From Bacteroidales bacterium (lineage in GTDB: Bacteria; Bacteroidota; Bacteroidia; Bacteroidales; Bacteroidaceae): DNA of 64,000 nucleotides. A program made the translations under genes and the position numbers. Shown here in pieces: positions 1 to 8,430 of this stretch; position 1 is the stretch's first letter, and every line of letters begins with the position of its first letter. The stretch spans positions 1 to 64,000 of the forward strand of contig JAAYUD010000088.1 in assembly GCA_012517855.1 (NCBI GenBank). Direction: 5' to 3'. A model generated the notes under the pieces. It did no database searches. It had not been told where the DNA came from and was given only the letters and a program-made list of their open reading frames with translations.

Positions 1-1547
1 ATCAAAAAGAACTTCAACAAAAAATTGTACAACGCGAGCGAGAGTTGAATATGCGTCCTGTTTTACCAGCTTTTGCTGGCCATATACCAAGTGGACTTAA
101 ACGCCTGTATCCACATTTACTTACAACAAATGTATCTCAATGGTGTGATTTCAGCGATCAATATCAATGCACTTTTTTAAATCCAATGGATTCATTATAT
201 TCGATTATCCAAAAAGATTATCTCAAAGAGCAGACAAAAATGTATGGTACAAATCATATCTATGGAATAGATTGCTTTAACGAAGTCCAGCCACCAAGTT
301 GGAATACAGACTCATTAGCACTTATCTCTTCTCATATATATAAATCTCTAAAATCTGCCGATAAGGATGCCATCTGGCTTCAAATGGGTTGGCTTTTTTA
401 CAATGATGCTTCGCATTGGACAACCGATCGAATAAAGTCATATTTACATGGAGTTCCCCAAAATAAGCTTCTCCTTCTAGACTATTTTTGTGAAAATACC
501 GAAATTTGGCAACGCACAGAATCTTTTTTCGGTCAACCGTTTATATGGTGTTATTTAGGAAACTTTGGAGGTAACACAATGATTTGCTCCCCTCTGCAAA
601 AGATAGACCAACTTCTAACTAATACTTTGAAGAAAGCAAAACAAAATTTTCAAGGTATAGGAGCTACTCTTGAAGGATTAGACGTTAATCAATTTGCATA
701 TGAATTTGTCTTTGATAAAGCATGGAATGTACCATTCACGTGCAAAGCTTGGATTAATAATTTAGCCGACAGAAGATTAGGGAAATATGATACTATAGCA
801 CGTCAAGCTTGGCAATTGATGTACCATCATGTTTTAACAGCTTCTAGTTTCTCCCCCCAAGGAACTCTAATAGAATCTTTTCCAACATTACAAAATTCAA
901 AATATGAGTTGCAAAATACTTATATGAATTCTTCGCAACAACAATCTTTAATCAAAACATGGCAAATGTTATTAGCAATTAAAAAATATAATCGATATAC
1001 CTATAAGTTTGATGTAATTAATATAGGTCGTCAAGTGTTAGGTAATTATTTTCATCAACTACGAGATTCGTTTACAATAGCGTATCAAACAAACGACTCT
1101 GCAAAACTTAAAATAGTTGGGCACAAAATGAAATCAATACTAGCAGACGTAGATGCTTTGGTTGCATGTGATCGAACTTTTTCTTTAAAACAATGGATTG
1201 ATGATGCGCGCGCTATAGGCATTAACGCAAACGAAAAAGATTACTATGAAAAAAATGCACGCACTCTAATAACCGTTTGGGGAGATAAGGATATACTTAC
1301 AGATTATGCACGACGTGGATGGGCCGGATTAATCTCTAATTACTACGCGCCACGCTGGAACATGTTCATCGATGAAGTCATAAAGTGCAACTCCCAATCC
1401 ATACAATTCAATGAAAAAGATTTTTCAATACGTTGTCATAAATGGGGACGCAAATTTATAGAGCCAAGCACTATCATTAGTTATCCAACAGAACAAAATG
1501 GAATAATATTAGCTAAAAAACTCTTTATAAAATATTTTAAGCATTAA
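1..1547 (+). CDS. alpha-N-acetylglucosaminidase (GH89), 5' end outside the window
   Basis: The C-terminal ~515 residues of a NAGLU-type glycoside hydrolase, which removes terminal alpha-linked N-acetylglucosamine from glycans, usually in the periplasm or at the cell surface. The frame is open from base 3 with no credible start (a TTG at 45 is internal: the family motif MRPVLPAFAGH directly follows it), so the gene begins upstream. Seen in order: MRPVLPAFAGHIP, FNEVQPPSW (the catalytic-barrel region carrying one proposed catalytic Glu), GATLEGLDVNQFAYEF (second conserved acidic region), then the helical C-terminal domain. Family proteins are usually about 700 residues, so the missing part is the N-terminal alpha/beta domain. 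A hairpin terminator follows at 1632. The family assignment is firm; the exact catalytic residues are by analogy. Confidence 0.9.
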   Translation, partial: QKELQQKIVQRERELNMRPVLPAFAGHIPSGLKRLYPHLLTTNVSQWCDFSDQYQCTFLNPMDSLYSIIQKDYLKEQTKMYGTNHIYGIDCFNEVQPPSWNTDSLALISSHIYKSLKSADKDAIWLQMGWLFYNDASHWTTDRIKSYLHGVPQNKLLLLDYFCENTEIWQRTESFFGQPFIWCYLGNFGGNTMICSPLQKIDQLLTNTLKKAKQNFQGIGATLEGLDVNQFAYEFVFDKAWNVPFTCKAWINNLADRRLGKYDTIARQAWQLMYHHVLTASSFSPQGTLIESFPTLQNSKYELQNTYMNSSQQQSLIKTWQMLLAIKKYNRYTYKFDVINIGRQVLGNYFHQLRDSFTIAYQTNDSAKLKIVGHKMKSILADVDALVACDRTFSLKQWIDDARAIGINANEKDYYEKNARTLITVWGDKDILTDYARRGWAGLISNYYAPRWNMFIDEVIKCNSQSIQFNEKDFSIRCHKWGRKFIEPSTIISYPTEQNGIILAKKLFIKYFKH

Positions 1548-1631
1548 AATACAGCATACTCTTTAGCACTAAATCATCATCACAAAACAAAATGGAATAA
1601 TAGGTATTAGATAAATTTGATGTTAATACGT

Positions 1632-1669
1632 GCGGGAACAGACTTTTATAGTTTGTTCCTGCTATTTTT
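1632..1669 (+). terminator. Rho-independent terminator after the GH89 gene
   Basis: A 12-bp stem with two G-U pairs (1632-1643 with 1651-1662), a 7-base loop, then TATTTTTA. It lies 85 bases after the GH89 stop. The rest of the 1548-1849 gap holds the serS promoter and nothing else recognised. Confidence 0.7.
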
Positions 1670-1780
1670 AGGATTTGATATCAGAAGAATAAGAGAGACA
1701 GTCATTTAATAATCATTTTCAAATCCCCTTTCGCATATCTCTTTTATTGGCTTTATTTAAAAAATAAAAACGAATTTATT

Positions 1781-1812
1781 TTTGCTAAAACGCTTCGCTT
1801 GGAGTAACTTTG
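1781..1812 (+). promoter_or_regulatory. Bacteroides-type promoter of serS
   Basis: TTTG (1781-1784), a 20-bp spacer and TAACTTTG (1805-1812) match the sigma-ABfr -33/-7 consensus. The expected start of transcription is about 30 bases before the serS ATG. Confidence 0.75.
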
Positions 1813-1849
1813 CATTCTCGTATAGAGAAGGAATCAAAAACATAGATAT

Positions 1850-3130
1850 ATGCTTACCATTAAACAAATTACAGAAAATACAGACTCTGTTATAAAGGGT
1901 CTGGAAAAAAAGCATTTTAAAAACGCAAAAGAGGCTATCGAAAAGGTCATTGAACTGAACGACATACGCCGCAATTCACAAAAGCAACTAGATGATAATC
2001 TGGCAAAGTCTAAAGGACTTGCCAAAAGTATCGGACAACTCATGAAAGAAGGCAAGTCCGATGAAGCTGCTTCCATCCGAAAAGAAGTTTCTGAATTTAA
2101 AGATATCAGCAAGACTTTAGAAGATCAAATGGAAAAGGCTGCTACAGACATGCGCAACTTACTCTATACGATTCCCAATATTCCTCACGAAAGTGTACCC
2201 GAAGGATTCGGTGCCGAAGATAACAAGATAGAGAAAATGGGCGGTCAAAACACCGTCCTTCCTGTTAATCCACTACCCCATTGGGAATTGGCAAGAAAAT
2301 ATGATATTATTGATTTCGATTTAGGAGTTAAAATTAGTGGTGCCGGTTTCCCCGTATATAAAGGGAAAGGAGCTCGCTTGCAACGCGCGTTGATCAACTT
2401 TTTCCTTGATGAAGCGCGCAACAGTGGCTATACAGAAATCCAACCGCCTACTGTAGTCAATCAGGATTCCGGATATGGCACAGGACAGCTTCCCGATAAA
2501 GAAGGACAAATGTATCACTGCGAAGTGGACGATTTATATCTGATTCCGACAGCCGAAGTTCCTGTAACAAACATTTATCGAGACGTTATACTCGAAGAAA
2601 AAGAACTTCCTATTAAGAACTGTGCTTATACCCAGTGTTTCCGCCGCGAAGCTGGATCTTATGGAAAAGACGTTCGCGGTTTGAACCGCCTGCATGAATT
2701 CTCAAAAGTAGAATTGGTACGTATTGACAAACCGGAACATTCGTATGAGTCGCTCAAAGAAATGCTGGCTCATGTTGAAGGGTTATGCCAGAAACTTGAA
2801 TTGCCATACCGCATTCTTCGCCTTTGCGGTGGAGATATGAGTTTTACTTCTGCTCTCTGCTTCGATTTTGAGGTTTACTCCGAGGCACAAAAACGTTGGT
2901 TGGAAGTTAGTTCGGTATCAAACTTCGAAACCTATCAGGCCAACCGTTTGAAATGCCGCTATCGCACAACCGCCGACAATAAAAAGATAGAACTTTGCCA
3001 CACCCTCAACGGATCAGCATTGGCCCTACCCCGTATTGTTGCCGCATTACTTGAAAACAATCAGACCCCCGAAGGCATCAAGATACCCAAAGCCCTTGTT
3101 CCTTACTGCGGGTTCGATATAATCGATTAA
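1850..3130 (+). CDS. serS: seryl-tRNA synthetase
   Basis: Class II aminoacyl-tRNA synthetase charging tRNA-Ser (and tRNA-Sec where present) in the cytoplasm; 426 residues, normal for the family. The N-terminal ~110 residues are the charged coiled-coil arm that holds the long variable arm of the tRNA. The catalytic core shows motif 1 (GAGFPVYKGKGARLQRAL), the TAEVP serine-binding loop near residue 233, motif 2 (CFRREAGSYGKD, near 264) and motif 3 (LNGSALALPR, near 387). The ATG is preceded by a good promoter and the protein begins MLTIKQI, as usual for SerS. The next gene starts 38 bp downstream on the same strand. Confidence 0.98.
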   Translation: MLTIKQITENTDSVIKGLEKKHFKNAKEAIEKVIELNDIRRNSQKQLDDNLAKSKGLAKSIGQLMKEGKSDEAASIRKEVSEFKDISKTLEDQMEKAATDMRNLLYTIPNIPHESVPEGFGAEDNKIEKMGGQNTVLPVNPLPHWELARKYDIIDFDLGVKISGAGFPVYKGKGARLQRALINFFLDEARNSGYTEIQPPTVVNQDSGYGTGQLPDKEGQMYHCEVDDLYLIPTAEVPVTNIYRDVILEEKELPIKNCAYTQCFRREAGSYGKDVRGLNRLHEFSKVELVRIDKPEHSYESLKEMLAHVEGLCQKLELPYRILRLCGGDMSFTSALCFDFEVYSEAQKRWLEVSSVSNFETYQANRLKCRYRTTADNKKIELCHTLNGSALALPRIVAALLENNQTPEGIKIPKALVPYCGFDIID

Positions 3131-3168
3131 CATGAAGCAGACAGCTTTAACCCTTTAAATGAAAAACG

Positions 3169-5457
3169 ATGAATAAAATTGTCCACAGGGAGCAACTTTC
3201 CGAAAAAGTATTCCTGTTCGAAGTCGAAGCCCCGTTAATAGCCCGTTCCCGCAAGGCCGGCAATTTCGTTATTGTCCGTGTAGGAGAAAAAGGCGAACGC
3301 GTCCCTTTAACCATTTCTATGGCCGATAAAGAAAAAGGGACTATTACCATTATTGCACAAAAGGTTGGCGTATCAACCGAAAAGTTGTGCAATCTGAATG
3401 TTGGCGATAGCCTAACAGATGTAGTAGGTCCATTAGGACAAGCTACCAATATCGAGAACTTCGGTACAGTAGTCTGTGCGGGAGGCGGTGTAGGCAATGC
3501 TCCCATGCTGCCTATAGCCCAGGCACTCAAAGCAGCAGGCAACAGGGTTATTTCTGTTTTGGCAGGGCGCAACAAGGATCTGATTATCTTGGAAGATGAA
3601 ATTCGCAAATGCTCCGACGAAGTTATCATTATGACCGACGATGGTTCATACGGAAAGAAAGGGCTTGTTACAAATGGTATCGAAGAGGTTATTCTGCGCG
3701 AGAAAGTAAATAAATGCTTCGCCATCGGCCCGGCAATTATGATGAAATTTGTCTGTCTGCTTACCAAAAAATACAATATACCAACCGAAGTTTCTCTCAA
3801 TACCATCATGGTAGATGGCACAGGAATGTGCGGTGCTTGCCGTGTCAGTGTAGGCGGCAAAACAAAATTCGTTTGCGTGGATGGCCCCGAATTTGACGGA
3901 CATGAAGTGGACTTTGATGAAATGATGAAACGCCTTGCGGCCTACAAACCGGAAGAAAGAGTAGACTTCGAACGCTACGAAAAGACAACTGCCGAAGAAG
4001 AAACTATAGACGAAAACAGCCGTGATGCAGCTTGGCGGGTAGATCTTCGCAAATCAATAAAAGCGAAAGAACGTACCGAGATTCCTCGGGCTAAGATGAA
4101 TGAACTCGATCCGGAATACCGTTCGCACTCACGGAAAGAAGAAGTAAACCAAGGACTTACCGAAGAGCAAGCATTGACAGAAGCCAAACGTTGTTTAGAT
4201 TGTGCCAATCCGGGCTGTATTACAGGTTGTCCTGTAAACATTGATATTCCACGGTTCGTGAAAAATATCGAACGTGGAGAATTCCTCGAGGCAGCCAAAA
4301 CCTTGAAAGAGACCAGTGCGCTACCAGCTGTTTGTGGACGAGTTTGCCCTCAAGAGAAACAATGCGAATCGAAATGCATTCACTTGAAGATGAACAAACA
4401 AGCTGTTGCTATCGGTCATCTGGAACGTTTTGCAGCCGATTTCGAACGCGAAAGTGGCAATATTTCTCTGCCCAAAATAGCAGACAAAAATAATATAAAG
4501 ATCGCAGTAGTCGGATCGGGTCCTTCAGGACTATCCTTTGCAGGTGATATGGTCAAAAAAGGATACGACGTCACTGTCTTTGAAGCATTACACGAAATAG
4601 GAGGCGTATTGAAGTATGGTATTCCGGAATTTCGTTTGCCCAACAAAATTGTAGATGTAGAAATTGAGAATCTTGCCAAGATAGGTGTAAAATTTATCAA
4701 AGACTGCATCATCGGAAAGACCATTAGCGTAGAAGAACTCGAGGCTGAGGATTTTAAAGGCATATACATTGCGTCGGGTGCGGGACTCCCTAACTTCATG
4801 GATATTCCAGGCGAAAATCTGATCAACGTACTTTCGTCGAACGAATATTTGACCCGCGTAAACCTGATGGATGCAGCCAGTGATGATAGCGACACTCCTG
4901 TAACTTTCGGTAAAAATGTAGCAGTAATTGGTGGTGGCAATACAGCAATGGATTCTGTCCGCACGGCACGCCGTCTCGGCGCCGAAAGAGCAATGATTAT
5001 CTATCGTCGTTCTGAAGCTGAGATGCCTGCCCGTCTCGAAGAAGTGAAACATGCCAAGGAAGAAGGTATCGAATTCCTCACATTGCACAATCCGATAGAA
5101 TATATTGCCGACGAGCAAGGTAAAGTCAAACAAGTAGCGCTACAAAAGATGCAACTTGGTGAGCCCGATGCTTCAGGCCGCCGTAGTCCGATACCTATTC
5201 CCGGTGCAATAGAAACAATTGATATCGATCTGGCTATTGTCAGCGTAGGCGTATCTCCCAACCCTATTGTTCCAAAATCTATCAAAGGTCTCGAGCTGGG
5301 AAGAAAGAACACAATTGCCGTCAATGACGACATGCAGTCTTCTATTCCAACGATCTTTGCAGGTGGTGACATTGTACGTGGCGGAGCAACCGTAATCCTC
5401 GCCATGGGCGACGGAAGACGTGCAGCAGCTGCAATGGACAAGCAATTAATGAAGTAG
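3169..5457 (+). CDS. fused PyrK-like / GltD-like flavoprotein (NfnA-NfnB-type ferredoxin:NADP+ oxidoreductase)
   Basis: Two subunits in one 762-residue chain. Residues 1-270 are a ferredoxin-reductase-like FAD/NAD module of the PyrK / sulfide-dehydrogenase-beta type, with a [2Fe-2S] cysteine cluster (GTGMCGACR ... FVCVDGPEF, about 217-242). Residues 290-762 resemble the glutamate synthase small subunit: [4Fe-4S] cysteines (CLDCANPGCITGCP near 341; CGRVCPQEKQCESKC near 388), an FAD-binding GSGPSG near 450 and an NAD(P)H-binding GGGNTAMDS near 588. In anaerobes the separate homologues form NfnAB, which couples NADH, ferredoxin and NADPH; such fusions in this phylum are often labelled DHOD-B subunit / glutamate synthase. 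No large glutamate synthase or dihydroorotate dehydrogenase subunit lies nearby, which favours the Nfn role, but that is inference. Confidence 0.88.
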   Translation: MNKIVHREQLSEKVFLFEVEAPLIARSRKAGNFVIVRVGEKGERVPLTISMADKEKGTITIIAQKVGVSTEKLCNLNVGDSLTDVVGPLGQATNIENFGTVVCAGGGVGNAPMLPIAQALKAAGNRVISVLAGRNKDLIILEDEIRKCSDEVIIMTDDGSYGKKGLVTNGIEEVILREKVNKCFAIGPAIMMKFVCLLTKKYNIPTEVSLNTIMVDGTGMCGACRVSVGGKTKFVCVDGPEFDGHEVDFDEMMKRLAAYKPEERVDFERYEKTTAEEETIDENSRDAAWRVDLRKSIKAKERTEIPRAKMNELDPEYRSHSRKEEVNQGLTEEQALTEAKRCLDCANPGCITGCPVNIDIPRFVKNIERGEFLEAAKTLKETSALPAVCGRVCPQEKQCESKCIHLKMNKQAVAIGHLERFAADFERESGNISLPKIADKNNIKIAVVGSGPSGLSFAGDMVKKGYDVTVFEALHEIGGVLKYGIPEFRLPNKIVDVEIENLAKIGVKFIKDCIIGKTISVEELEAEDFKGIYIASGAGLPNFMDIPGENLINVLSSNEYLTRVNLMDAASDDSDTPVTFGKNVAVIGGGNTAMDSVRTARRLGAERAMIIYRRSEAEMPARLEEVKHAKEEGIEFLTLHNPIEYIADEQGKVKQVALQKMQLGEPDASGRRSPIPIPGAIETIDIDLAIVSVGVSPNPIVPKSIKGLELGRKNTIAVNDDMQSSIPTIFAGGDIVRGGATVILAMGDGRRAAAAMDKQLMK

Positions 5458-5512
5458 CAACTTCGTACAAATATTACTTTTGCAAGATCATATTTTGCAA
5501 AAAATGCATTAA

Positions 5513-5560
5513 GAGAGGGATAAATCATTCTACATTTGGAATAGCTTATCCCTCTCAATA
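5513..5560 (+). terminator. hairpin after the NfnAB-like gene
   Basis: Perfect 11-bp stem (GAGAGGGATAA at 5513-5523 with its complement at 5546-5556), 56 bases past the stop. The following bases are AT-rich without a clean U-run, so termination efficiency is uncertain. Confidence 0.5.
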
Positions 5561-5597
5561 TATTCCAATATTCGACGTATCCAATTCATCTACACAG

Positions 5598-5804
5598 AAT
5601 ACACTCGTCCACATACGAATCGGCTCTTTATATACCCACAGAGCATCATTTAGACCAATTCTAAACAGAGGTCCGCTGAAAATAAGGACTCTACAGCATG
5701 CTCTTAGTGCGATTTTCGCACCTTTTTCCGCTGGCGTTGTATACGGTGTACCGTTAACATACTGTATGGCAGCGCCGTATGGTGTCACACGGAGGTGGCA
5801 AAGG
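5598..5804 (+). repeat. interspersed repeat module R1, copy 1
   Basis: About 205 bp that recurs at 36628-36832 and 47762-47965, with the same ordered blocks: CGTTCTAAA-like box, GTCCGCTGAAAATAA, CGCTGGCGTTGTATACGGTG, CGTTAACATACTG, TATGGTGTCACACGG, GGCAAAGG. The minus strand of each copy carries a short open frame (starting MTPYGAAIQYVNGTPY here), which I regard as a by-product of the repeat. It forms the left part of the 5598-6490 island. Confidence 0.8.
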
Positions 5805-5920
5805 AGAAATATAAAGATTTAATTGGATACATATTCCCTTCCCTCTTTTACCGATGAATGCAGAAATAAGTTAAAAGTAAATGCTGAGCAAGCAATTTAC
5901 TTTCCAGAACACCTTAAACA

Positions 5921-6240
5921 ATGAATATCCCACAAGATTCTGATACTTTCTTATCCTGATATACTCTACAAGGCTTTATAGCGCACTATTCTCGCTACCG
6001 TTTCAACGATCTAATGTAAAGCAAATTAGAACAAGACATAAATAGGCCCTACTTAATTAATTGATATACAGCGATAAATTCATAAGGACGAAAATAAAAG
6101 TTTATACTTACAAACATTTATTTTCGTCCTTATGATTTTTTATGTTCGTCCTTATCATTTTTCGAAAGCACAGCTTCAATTCTGCGCATTGATAAGTATA
6201 CTTCAGCATGGTTAAGAAAGTATCAGTATTGCTTTCAATA
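5921..6240 (+). repeat. interspersed repeat module R2, copy 1, with long hairpin
   Basis: Shares ATTCTGATACTTTCTTATCC at its left end and GTATCAGTATTG at its right end with 36991-37315; a degenerate copy lies at 47356-47550. The core is a perfect 19-bp inverted repeat, 6080-6098 with 6117-6135 (TCATAAGGACGAAAATAAA). It is followed at 6145-6158 by a third arm, TTCGTCCTTATCAT, which could pair with the first arm instead. Confidence 0.8.
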
Positions 6241-6420
6241 TTCACCCTCAGAAACGTTCTAAAATCGACCTTGAGATAACCACTTGCGAATCAGAACGAT
6301 ATTATGTCATGGGGTATGCACCACGCAAAAACACAGAAGCAAACCTTCTTTAAATAATTGGCAAATTTCAACAAATCAATGTATTCATTACACATCCTAA
6401 AACGACTTATGTCCTTAAAA

Positions 6421-6490
6421 TTGGTGACGTCCATACGTTTTCAGAAAAACTTAAGGACGTCACCGAAAAAACTAACATACGACAATTGAA
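6421..6490 (+). repeat. interspersed repeat module R3, copy 1
   Basis: The constant right part AAGGACGTCACCGAAAAAAC plus TAACATACGACAA is shared with 37391-37424, 47588-47620 and, inverted, 63567-63630. In this copy the left arm is GGTGACGTCC (6423-6432), pairing with GGACGTCACC (6455-6464). The remainder of the gap to 6654 is AT-rich with nothing recognised. Confidence 0.75.
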
Positions 6491-6654
6491 CCTCACAATT
6501 TAAATATTTTTTTGTACACCCTATATAGCTCATTTGATATATTGACAACAATATTATAGCAATAATAACGCAACCTATCTATTATCAAATACTCCCCGTA
6601 GTATCCAAATCAGCCCATTAACAAAAAGTCATTACAAAATAATCATACATTATT

Positions 6655-6684
6655 TTTGTTTAAAAGTTTTTTTATTTATCTTTG
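6655..6684 (+). promoter_or_regulatory. probable promoter of the TraB/GumN gene
   Basis: TTTG (6655-6658), an 18-bp spacer and TATCTTTG (6677-6684). The spacer is 1-2 bp shorter than usual; the -7 box is good. The predicted leader is about 85 nt, AT-rich, without an obvious structure. Confidence 0.6.
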
Positions 6685-6775
6685 TGAAAATATCACACAT
6701 AATAGATGATTTTATATCGTAATAATGCACTCTTACATATTTCTTATATGATTAGTTTATATAAATATTTAAGTT

Positions 6776-7858
6776 ATGAAGAATAGAAGAATTAATGAAT
6801 TCTTAATTACATTTTTTTTTGTAATAGCATGCCCATTTTCCCTGTTTGCCCAAATCAATAATGATATTGATTCAATAGCAAGCCAATTATCGGCAACAGT
6901 AGCACAAGAAGGAGGATTTCTGTGGAAAGTCTCAGGAAATGGTCTCACAAAAAGTTCCTATATTTTCGGTACTTATGATGACAATTACCATCGTTTTACT
7001 GAAAGCCAAGTATTCTCCATCCCAGGACTAAGAAAAGCACTCGAAGAAGCAGAAGAAATTGCAACTGAAAATAATATTTACACTCTATTTAATACTTCTC
7101 TTATTAACGAACGAATTCTTTCTACTTCTGCAATTACAAGAATGCCAAAAGGCGAACATTACTACTATTTATTTAAAAGTGATAAGGAATGGCAGAAGTT
7201 TGATGAGCAGATGAAAAAAGAAGGGTTCCAGAGCTACTCAGACCAAAAGCCCACATATTGGACAAACATTCTTAAAATAGGACTTACGGTACAGACCTCG
7301 CTACCGCCTATAATGAATCAATCAGGCATTCCTTGGGATCTTTATATCACAAAGTATGCAAAGGAAAAGAAAACGCCTATGTTTTTTTTAAATCCCCAAT
7401 CTCCTAGTAGTCCTGGTTTCTCCGCCATTTTTGATCCTATCTATACCAAAGCCAATGAAAAGTTACGCTATAAAAGGCCACTAGAAGTACAAATAAAAGA
7501 ACTTTGCAAATTGTTAAACCAAATAGAATCACCCAAATACAAAGAACAATGCGAAGAAGATATAAAGAGAGCTAGAGAAAAATATAATTACGTTGGTATA
7601 AGAGATAGTTTGTTTGCTGCCTACAAAACAATGAATATTAAGAAACTTGAAGATATTACGGAGGTGGAAGGTAAATATTTTCCTTTCTATAAAGCGTTTA
7701 TATTAGATAGACCTAATATAAGGTGGATTCCAGTCATGAAAGAGCAGATGGCAAAACATACTTGTTTTGTTGCCTTTGGCTGTTGTCACCTCGTCGGAGA
7801 AAAAGGGATTATCAATCTTCTAAGAAAAGAGGGATATGAGGTGACACCAGTTTTTTAG
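6776..7858 (+). CDS. TraB/GumN-family exported protein with altered histidine motif
   Basis: 360 residues with a signal peptide (hydrophobic FFFVIACPFSLFA, cleavage before Gln near residue 26). The mature protein opens with FLWKVSGNGLTKSSYIFGTYD, the start of the TraB/PrgY/GumN (PF01963, Tiki-like) fold, and ends with FVAFGCCHLVGEKGIINLLR, its C-terminal motif. In typical members the first motif reads GTxH and the last GAxHLxG; here the first histidine is replaced (GTYDDN near residue 65), while the last His is kept. Bacterial members are exported proteins of poorly known function; Tiki relatives are metal-dependent proteases. If metal binding is needed, this one may be inactive or use the nearby DDN. 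It stands alone between a repeat island and a terminator. Confidence 0.82.
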   Translation: MKNRRINEFLITFFFVIACPFSLFAQINNDIDSIASQLSATVAQEGGFLWKVSGNGLTKSSYIFGTYDDNYHRFTESQVFSIPGLRKALEEAEEIATENNIYTLFNTSLINERILSTSAITRMPKGEHYYYLFKSDKEWQKFDEQMKKEGFQSYSDQKPTYWTNILKIGLTVQTSLPPIMNQSGIPWDLYITKYAKEKKTPMFFLNPQSPSSPGFSAIFDPIYTKANEKLRYKRPLEVQIKELCKLLNQIESPKYKEQCEEDIKRAREKYNYVGIRDSLFAAYKTMNIKKLEDITEVEGKYFPFYKAFILDRPNIRWIPVMKEQMAKHTCFVAFGCCHLVGEKGIINLLRKEGYEVTPVF

Positions 7859-7971
7859 TTTGAAAAGCATTATCATTAAATAGATATTCCTAACCCCACC
7901 TCTACAGAAAGACGCATAGGCAACCACATTAAACGTTTATCTATATATAATATACACAAGTATGAAAAGAC

Positions 7972-8006
7972 AAAAAAGACGTAACTAAATCAAGTTACGC
8001 CTTTTT
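7972..8006. terminator. bidirectional terminator between the TraB gene and panD
   Basis: A 9-bp stem (7978-7986 with 7993-8001), flanked by AAAAAA on the left and TTTTT on the right. It can serve both converging transcripts. On the minus-strand RNA all nine pairs form (one G-U), so it fits panCD best. Confidence 0.75.
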
Positions 8007-8044
8007 ATTGTTAAAGAGCCAAATAAATATATGCTCCCTATGAG

Positions 8045-8398
8045 TTATTCAATCACCTTATTATTCCGTTGATCGGGAAAGACAATAGTCGGCTTAAATT
8101 TTTTAGCTTCTTCAAAGTCCATTAAAGCATACGACATAATAATAATAATATCGTTGACTTGTACCTTACGAGCGGCTGCGCCATTAAGGCAGACACAACC
8201 AGATCCGCGCTCTCCTTTTATGATATAAGTTTCGAAACGCTCACCATTATTATTATTAGTAATAGCTACCTTTTCGCCTGCAATCATATTGGCAGCGTCC
8301 ATTAAATCTTCGTCGATTGTAATGCTCCCCATGTAACTAAGATTTGCCTCAGTAACTCGGGCGCAATGAATTTTTGATTTTAAAATTTGAACCATCAT
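8045..8398 (-). CDS. panD: aspartate 1-decarboxylase, pyruvoyl-dependent
   Basis: Converts L-aspartate to beta-alanine for pantothenate and coenzyme A synthesis. The proenzyme cleaves itself between Gly24 and Ser25 (motif [11 protein letters not shown]), creating the N-terminal pyruvoyl group of the alpha chain; both residues are present. Other conserved parts are KIHxARVT near the N-terminus (the Lys binds substrate), [10 protein letters not shown] and CLNGAAAR. The 117-residue length is normal. The start is at the first of two adjacent Met codons; the second is equally possible. It lies 32 bp downstream of panC, so the two genes form one operon making both pantothenate synthetase and its beta-alanine substrate. 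Confidence 0.97.
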   Translation of the reverse strand: MMVQILKSKIHCARVTEANLSYMGSITIDEDLMDAANMIAGEKVAITNNNNGERFETYIIKGERGSGCVCLNGAAARKVQVNDIIIIMSYALMDFEEAKKFKPTIVFPDQRNNKVIE

Positions 8399-8430
8399 AA
8401 CGATGTAAAATAATAATGTTAAGGCTCTTT

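Noticed and set aside
1834-2112. 92-residue minus-strand open frame across serS
   Set aside because: Antisense shadow of the serS coiled-coil region, where repeated Lys/Glu codons leave the reverse frame open.
5555-5788. 77-residue minus-strand open frame in the first repeat island
   Set aside because: It lies wholly inside repeat module R1; similar frames at 36445-36861 and 47813-48010 follow the DNA repeat and are not better conserved than the DNA. Kept as a finding, not as a gene.
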